A stretch of DNA of 64,000 bases from assembly GCA_038524795.1 (NCBI GenBank), contig JBCBIJ010000008.1, forward strand, positions 124,001 to 188,000, written 5' to 3'. The DNA is from CALBPI01 sp038524795. GTDB taxonomy: Bacteria > Pseudomonadota > Gammaproteobacteria > Steroidobacterales > Woeseiaceae. Below the pieces are notes generated by a model. The model saw nothing but the letters and a program-made list of their open reading frames with translations. It was not told the origin of the DNA and made no database searches. Positions 59,638 to 64,000 of this stretch are shown here, piece by piece. Both the position numbers and the translations under genes were made by a program. The first letter of the stretch is position 1. Every line of letters begins with the position of its first letter.

Positions 59638-61578
59638 TCATCGGTTTTGGCGACCTTCGATCAGGTTGTCGACCACGCCCGGGTCCGCCAGGGTCGACGT
59701 GTCCCCGAGGTTGCCGTAGTCGTTCTCGGCGATCTTGCGCAGGATGCGACGCATGATCTTGCCCGAACGGGTCTTGGGCAGACCGGGCGCCCATTGCAGC
59801 AGGTCGGGCGTCGCAATCGGGCCGATTTCCTTGCGCACCCACTGGCGCAGCTCGGCGCGCAGATCATCGCTGGGCTCGATGCCCTCCATGAGCGTCACGT
59901 AGACGTAGATGCCCTGCCCCTTGATGTCGTGCGGGTAGCCGACCACGGCGGCCTCGGCGACGCTGTCATGCGCGACGAGCGCGGACTCCACCTCGGCCGT
60001 GCCCATGCGGTGGCCCGAGACGTTGAGCACGTCGTCGACGCGGCCCGTGATCCAGTAATAACCGTCGGCATCGCGTCGCGCGCCGTCGCCCGTCGTGTAC
60101 ACACCATCGAACGTCGAAAAGTAGGTGTCGATAAAGCGCTGGTGGTCGCCGTACACGGTACGCATCTGACCGGGCCAGCTGTCCTTGATCACGAGATTGC
60201 CGGCGCCCTCGCCTTCGATCTGGTTGCCCTCGCCGTCGAGGAGTGCGGGCTGAATTCCAAACAACGGCCGCGTGGCACTGCCCGGCTTGAGGTTGGTCGC
60301 GCCAGCGAGCGGGCTGATGAGAATGCCGCCCGTCTCTGTTTGCCACCAGGTATCGACGATGGGGCAACGGCCGTCGCCCACCACGTTGTAGTACCACTCC
60401 CAGGCTTCGGGGTTGATCGGCTCACCGACGGAACCCAGCAGTCGAAGCGTCTTGCGCGAGGTTTTCTGCACAGGGCCATCGCCCTCTCGCATGAGTGCGC
60501 GAATTGCTGTCGGCGCCGTGTAACAGATGTTGACGTCGTGCTTGTCACAGACGGCCCAGAGTCGCGAGGCGTCGGGGTACGTCGGCACACCCTCGAACAT
60601 AAGCGTGATCGCACCGTTGGCGAGCGGGCCGTAGACAATGTAGGAGTGTCCCGTCACCCAGCCTACGTCGGCCGTGCACCAATACACATCACCGGGCTCG
60701 TAGTTAAAAACATCGCGAAACGTGGTCGCCGCGTAGACGAGGTAGCCGCCGCTTGTGTGTAACACGCCTTTGGGTTTGCCCGTCGAGCCCGACGTGTAGA
60801 GGATGAACAGTGGGTCTTCGGCATTCATGGGCTCGGCGGGGCAGTCCGTGTCCACGTGGGTCTCAGCCTCGTGCAGCCACACGTCGCGCTCGCCGTGCCA
60901 GTCGATGTCGCCGCCCGTGTTACGCACGACGAGCACCTTCTCGAGCGAGGTCACCCCATCGATGTTGGCCGCTGCATCGACGTTCGCCTTGAGCGGAATC
61001 GTGCGCCCACCGCGACGCCCTTCGTCGGCCGTAATGACGACGCTCGAGTCGCAATCGATGATGCGCCCCGCGAGTGCGTCGGGCGAAAAGCCGCCGAATA
61101 CCACGGAGTGGATGGCGCCAATCCGCGCGCAGGCCAGCATGGACACAGCGGCCTCGGGAATCATGGGCATGTAGATTGTGACGCGATCGCCTTTCTTGAC
61201 GCCCATGGACTTGAGCACGTTGGCGAAGCGGCAGACGCGCTCGTAGAGATCACCGTAAGTGATCGTGAGATCCGTACCCGGATCGTCGCCTTCCCAGATG
61301 ATCGCCGTGGCGTCGCGCTTTGTCTCGAGGTGCCGGTCGACGCAGTTGTAGCAAACGTTGAGCTCGCCATCCTCGAACCAGCGGATGTGCAGGTCGTCGC
61401 GGTCGTACGAGACGTCCTTCACCTTTGTGAACGGCCTGGCCCAGTCAACGATGCCGGCCTGCTCGGCCCAATAGGCTTCGTTGTCTTCCACGGAGCGGCG
61501 GTACCGCGCCTCGTAGCCTGCTTCGTCAACGAAACCGTGTTCCCGGTAGTAGTCGTTGACCGGATGAATCTCGGACAT
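59638..61578 (-). CDS. acs: Acetyl-CoA synthetase
   Basis: Acs converts acetate, ATP and CoA to acetyl-CoA in two steps. The 646-residue enzyme has the P-loop-like YTSGSTGKPKG (about 263-273), WCTADVGWVTGHSY, DTWWQTETGG, and the C-terminal lysine motif PKTRSGKIMRRIL, whose lysine is subject to acetylation control in known Acs. The ATG at 61576-61578 follows AGGGGGGAA. Length fits the family (about 650). It forms an acetate module with the symporter, CrbS/CrbR and the porin. Confidence 0.97.
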   Translation of the reverse strand: MSEIHPVNDYYREHGFVDEAGYEARYRRSVEDNEAYWAEQAGIVDWARPFTKVKDVSYDRDDLHIRWFEDGELNVCYNCVDRHLETKRDATAIIWEGDDPGTDLTITYGDLYERVCRFANVLKSMGVKKGDRVTIYMPMIPEAAVSMLACARIGAIHSVVFGGFSPDALAGRIIDCDSSVVITADEGRRGGRTIPLKANVDAAANIDGVTSLEKVLVVRNTGGDIDWHGERDVWLHEAETHVDTDCPAEPMNAEDPLFILYTSGSTGKPKGVLHTSGGYLVYAATTFRDVFNYEPGDVYWCTADVGWVTGHSYIVYGPLANGAITLMFEGVPTYPDASRLWAVCDKHDVNICYTAPTAIRALMREGDGPVQKTSRKTLRLLGSVGEPINPEAWEWYYNVVGDGRCPIVDTWWQTETGGILISPLAGATNLKPGSATRPLFGIQPALLDGEGNQIEGEGAGNLVIKDSWPGQMRTVYGDHQRFIDTYFSTFDGVYTTGDGARRDADGYYWITGRVDDVLNVSGHRMGTAEVESALVAHDSVAEAAVVGYPHDIKGQGIYVYVTLMEGIEPSDDLRAELRQWVRKEIGPIATPDLLQWAPGLPKTRSGKIMRRILRKIAENDYGNLGDTSTLADPGVVDNLIEGRQNR

Positions 61579-61785
61579 CGTGCTTCCCCCCTCACGTAGA
61601 CGGGCTGCCGCGCCGAGCGGCAGCGTGGCCACCATGATAGGCCTTCGCGGGCAGCGCGACACATCGATTAGACCTTCGTCTAGTCAGCCCCCGGTCTTCG
61701 ACTTTTGGCTAATGGAGAACGGCATCAAAACGCCTACTGTGACTAGCGTCGAGCTAACCATGTTCACAAGAACGAGGGGGATCCA

Positions 61786-62970
61786 ATGTTTAGCCGTGTA
61801 CTCATTCTGCTTGCCGTGCTCTTTGCGAGCGCCGCATCTCACGCCTACGAATTCAGCTTCAAGGGGATGATCAAGACCGAGCTCGTGCACACGGACTCGG
61901 CGGTCGCCAGCTTCGGCGGCGGTTACAGTCAGGTGGCACCCACCAACGCTCTGCGCACCGACGTATTCGGCGGCGCGCCCGCCACGCCACAGCAAACCCA
62001 GTACCTCGAGTCCGCAGCGACATCGTTCCAGGCCGCACACTCGCGGTTCTCGTTGAACATGTCACACGAGAGCATCCGGACCGTGCTCGAGTTCGACTTC
62101 ATTGATGGCGAAGACGGCTTTACGAATCAGACGGCCATCCAGGCGCAAGGCGCCCGACTGCGACTGGCTACGCTCTACTTCGATCTCACCGAAGACCTTA
62201 CGATCTTCGCCGGACAGAAGTGGACGACGGCTGCGGGCATCAAGTCGAACGGCAGCTACAACTGGATTGGTAACGGCTACCGCGCCGGTAATTCGGGCTT
62301 CCTCGCCATGGAAGCGGGTGCGACCTACAAGCAGGACGACTGGACATTCACCGGCGCCCTCACGGGTCGCGGCCGTAACAACTCGGCAACCGGTATCAAC
62401 GCCAATGAACTGGGCGGCGTGCCGGGCATCGCCGTGGACCTCAACTACAAGTTCAACGGCCACACGGTTGGCGTTGCGGGCCACATGTCGCAGGTCAACT
62501 TCGAGGACGAGCCGGGCTTTGTCAGTGGTGACGACCAGGACGCCAACATCTTCAAGATCTACACGACGCTGAAGTTCGGCTGGGTCACGGTGGCCGCCGA
62601 GGTCTACACGGGCGAGGCACTCAACAACCAGAACGCGCTGGGTATCGCGCCCGCAACGAGCCTGAGCGGCGGCGTGGTTCGCGAAAGCTTCGGCGAGTCA
62701 GGCTTTTTCACTTACGTGAACTGGGACATCAAGCCCGGACACAATCTCAAGGCCGGTTACGCCACGGCATCCGTCGATTCGGGCGATGAGGACCGCCTGG
62801 GCCTGACCGACCTCTCGAAGAACACAAGCATCTACGTGAACTACGGCTACAAGGTTCGCGACAGCCTGACGCTGTTTGCACAACTGACCCACTTCGACAC
62901 CGAGTTCGGCGTGGATTCCGAGAGCTTCTCAGCCACCGAAGCGCGTGCGGGTCTTTTGTTCCGGTTCTAA
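61786..62970 (+). CDS. DcaP-like trimeric porin
   Basis: A 394-residue porin with a Sec signal (ending ASHA) and a mature start YEFSFKGMIKTELVHTD. The repeated strands (FSLNMSHESIRTVLEFDFIDGEDG; TEDLTIFAGQKWT) and C-terminal phenylalanine (AGLLFRF) match the DcaP family of dicarboxylate/acid porins. GAGGGGGATCC is the ribosome binding site. It is divergent from acs with about 207 bp between, so both may share CrbR control. Acid substrates are inferred from context. Confidence 0.87.
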   Translation: MFSRVLILLAVLFASAASHAYEFSFKGMIKTELVHTDSAVASFGGGYSQVAPTNALRTDVFGGAPATPQQTQYLESAATSFQAAHSRFSLNMSHESIRTVLEFDFIDGEDGFTNQTAIQAQGARLRLATLYFDLTEDLTIFAGQKWTTAAGIKSNGSYNWIGNGYRAGNSGFLAMEAGATYKQDDWTFTGALTGRGRNNSATGINANELGGVPGIAVDLNYKFNGHTVGVAGHMSQVNFEDEPGFVSGDDQDANIFKIYTTLKFGWVTVAAEVYTGEALNNQNALGIAPATSLSGGVVRESFGESGFFTYVNWDIKPGHNLKAGYATASVDSGDEDRLGLTDLSKNTSIYVNYGYKVRDSLTLFAQLTHFDTEFGVDSESFSATEARAGLLFRF

Positions 62971-62981
62971 GGGCCGATTGT

Positions 62982-63040
62982 GCCGCTACGTGCGTCCCGC
63001 CCCCGGTCCCCCAAGGTGGAACACAGGCGCACGTGGCGGC
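62982..63040. repeat. Inverted repeat between the porin and cNMP/CBS genes
   Basis: GCCGCTACGTGCG (62982-62994) matches the complement of CGCACGTGGCGGC (63028-63040) at 12 of 13 bases, with a 33-nt loop. It could fold in the mRNA, but no T-tract follows, so it is not a classical terminator. Confidence 0.5.
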
Positions 63041-63060
63041 GTTTCCGGTAGGCTCGGGGT

Positions 63061-64000
63061 ATGAACGAGCTCGCCGAGATCTCGGACTTCCTGGGGGCGC
63101 TGCCACCCTTTGACACACTCGATGATGCCGCGCTGGCCCGTGCAGCCGGGGCCGTCGAGATCGCCTACTACCGGAGCGACGCCGAGATCATCGCCGCAGG
63201 CGGCGACAACGACCGGTTCTTTGTCGTGCGCAGTGGCGCCGTGGAATTGCGCGATGCGGACGGCGACCTAAGCCTGCGTGTCGGTGAGGGCGAATTTTTC
63301 GGCTTCCCCGCCATCATGCGCCAACGCCCCGCCCGACGCAGCGCCGCGGCACTCGAGGACACGCTCGTCTACACCTTGCCCGGTGAGCTGTTCCGATCAC
63401 TACGGCAAGCGGCCGCAGCCTTCGACACCTTCTTCATCAACGCGCTCTCGGACCGTCTGCTGCTGGGCGCAGCGTCGGGCAACACAAGCTTTCGCCACGA
63501 GCTCGCGACTGCCGTGGGCGATCTCGTCAAGCGTGCGCCCGTTACCATTCCCGTTACGGCCACCATTCGCGGGACAGCGGAGCACATGGTGGCCGAGCGC
63601 GTGTCGGCGATGCTCGTGACCGACGCGGCGGGGGCTGTCGCTGGGATCGTCACGGACCGTGACATCCGGAGCCGCGTCGTCGCCGCGGGGCGCGATCCGC
63701 AGGCACCCGTGTCGGACATCATGACCCCGGGCCCCATCACACTCGATGCAGACGCACACGCGTTCGAAGCCGCATTGACGATGATGCAGCACCACATCCA
63801 CCACGTACCCGTCACGCGCGACGGCGCACCCATCGGCATGGTGTCGCGCAGCGATTTTATGCGGCTCGAAACCGAGCACCCGCTCTACCTCGTGGCCGAC
63901 CTGGGACGGCAGCCCTCGGCCGAAGGCCTGCGTCAGGTTTGTGAGCGTTTGCCCGAAGTCATTGCGCAGCAGATCGATGGCGGCGCGACAGGCCAGCAAC
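63061..64000 (+). CDS. cNMP-binding/CBS-domain protein (DUF294-type), cut by window edge
   Basis: At least 313 residues, open to the right edge. Residues about 10-130 form a cyclic-nucleotide-binding-like domain (GGDNDRFFVVRSGAVELRD, VGEGEFFGFPAIM). Two CBS domains follow (EHMVAERVSAMLVTDAAGA; SDIMTPGPITLDADA; HHIHHVPVTRDGAPIGMV). The start of the DUF294 nucleotidyltransferase-like part (LVADLGRQPSAEGLR) is visible. Such proteins lie beside acetate symporter and acs genes in other Gammaproteobacteria. Function is unknown; the CBS pair suggests adenylate sensing, an inference. Confidence 0.88.
   Translation, partial: MNELAEISDFLGALPPFDTLDDAALARAAGAVEIAYYRSDAEIIAAGGDNDRFFVVRSGAVELRDADGDLSLRVGEGEFFGFPAIMRQRPARRSAAALEDTLVYTLPGELFRSLRQAAAAFDTFFINALSDRLLLGAASGNTSFRHELATAVGDLVKRAPVTIPVTATIRGTAEHMVAERVSAMLVTDAAGAVAGIVTDRDIRSRVVAAGRDPQAPVSDIMTPGPITLDADAHAFEAALTMMQHHIHHVPVTRDGAPIGMVSRSDFMRLETEHPLYLVADLGRQPSAEGLRQVCERLPEVIAQQIDGGATGQQ

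Overview
The window is GC-rich, densely coded chromosomal DNA of a Gammaproteobacterium-like organism. The evidence is a CrbS/CrbR-type acetate switch beside acs, a VC_2705-type symporter with its small partner subunit, TonB-dependent and DcaP-like outer-membrane proteins, a PEP-CTERM protein and a tRNA-Lys with encoded CCA. I cannot name the genus. Both ends cut genes: ureB on the left and a cNMP/CBS-domain protein on the right.

About 1-12,200 and 26,200-49,500 form a purine utilisation region. From left to right it holds urease genes (ureD-ureA-ureB, minus strand), a nucleoside hydrolase, a TsgA-like transporter/2OG oxygenase/ribokinase operon, HIU hydrolase, xanthine dehydrogenase xdhA-xdhB-xdhC and membrane urate oxidase puuD. 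After an interruption come a LysR regulator, puuE-uraD-alc-allA-guaD, an exported SAM hydrolase-like protein, 8-oxoguanine deaminase, an adenosine deaminase family protein, an NCS2 permease, a secreted ADGF-type deaminase, a TonB receptor, two NUP-family lipoproteins and an AzgA permease. Together these encode nucleoside > base > xanthine > urate > HIU > OHCU > allantoin > allantoate > ureidoglycolate > glyoxylate + urea > ammonia, with a periplasmic front end that appears to process nucleosides before import.

The interruption (12,200-26,200) carries an outer-membrane barrel/GST pair, an FMN 2-hydroxyacid dehydrogenase, tRNA-Lys, a Tat-exported amine oxidase, a DHA2-type MFS pump, an XRE regulator with a visible operator, and a compact ECF sigma regulon: sigma factor, anti-sigma, subtilisin-like protease, four-domain lipoprotein and CHRD protein. 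Three matching promoters (TGAAC[CT]-N15-[CG]G[TC]ATTCAC) tie this regulon together.

The right part (49,500-64,000) has a PEP-CTERM protein with a sigma-54 promoter, a repeat-rich secreted protein, a YhhQ-like queuosine-precursor transporter, and an acetate module: symporter and small subunit, CrbS, CrbR, Acs, porin, and a cNMP/CBS protein.

A family of palindromic repeats (core GCTCGC[AG]ATGACG, often in tandem with a 29-nt period) occurs at eight loci. One copy lies inside xdhC, where the tandem period is 30 nt and the reading frame is kept.
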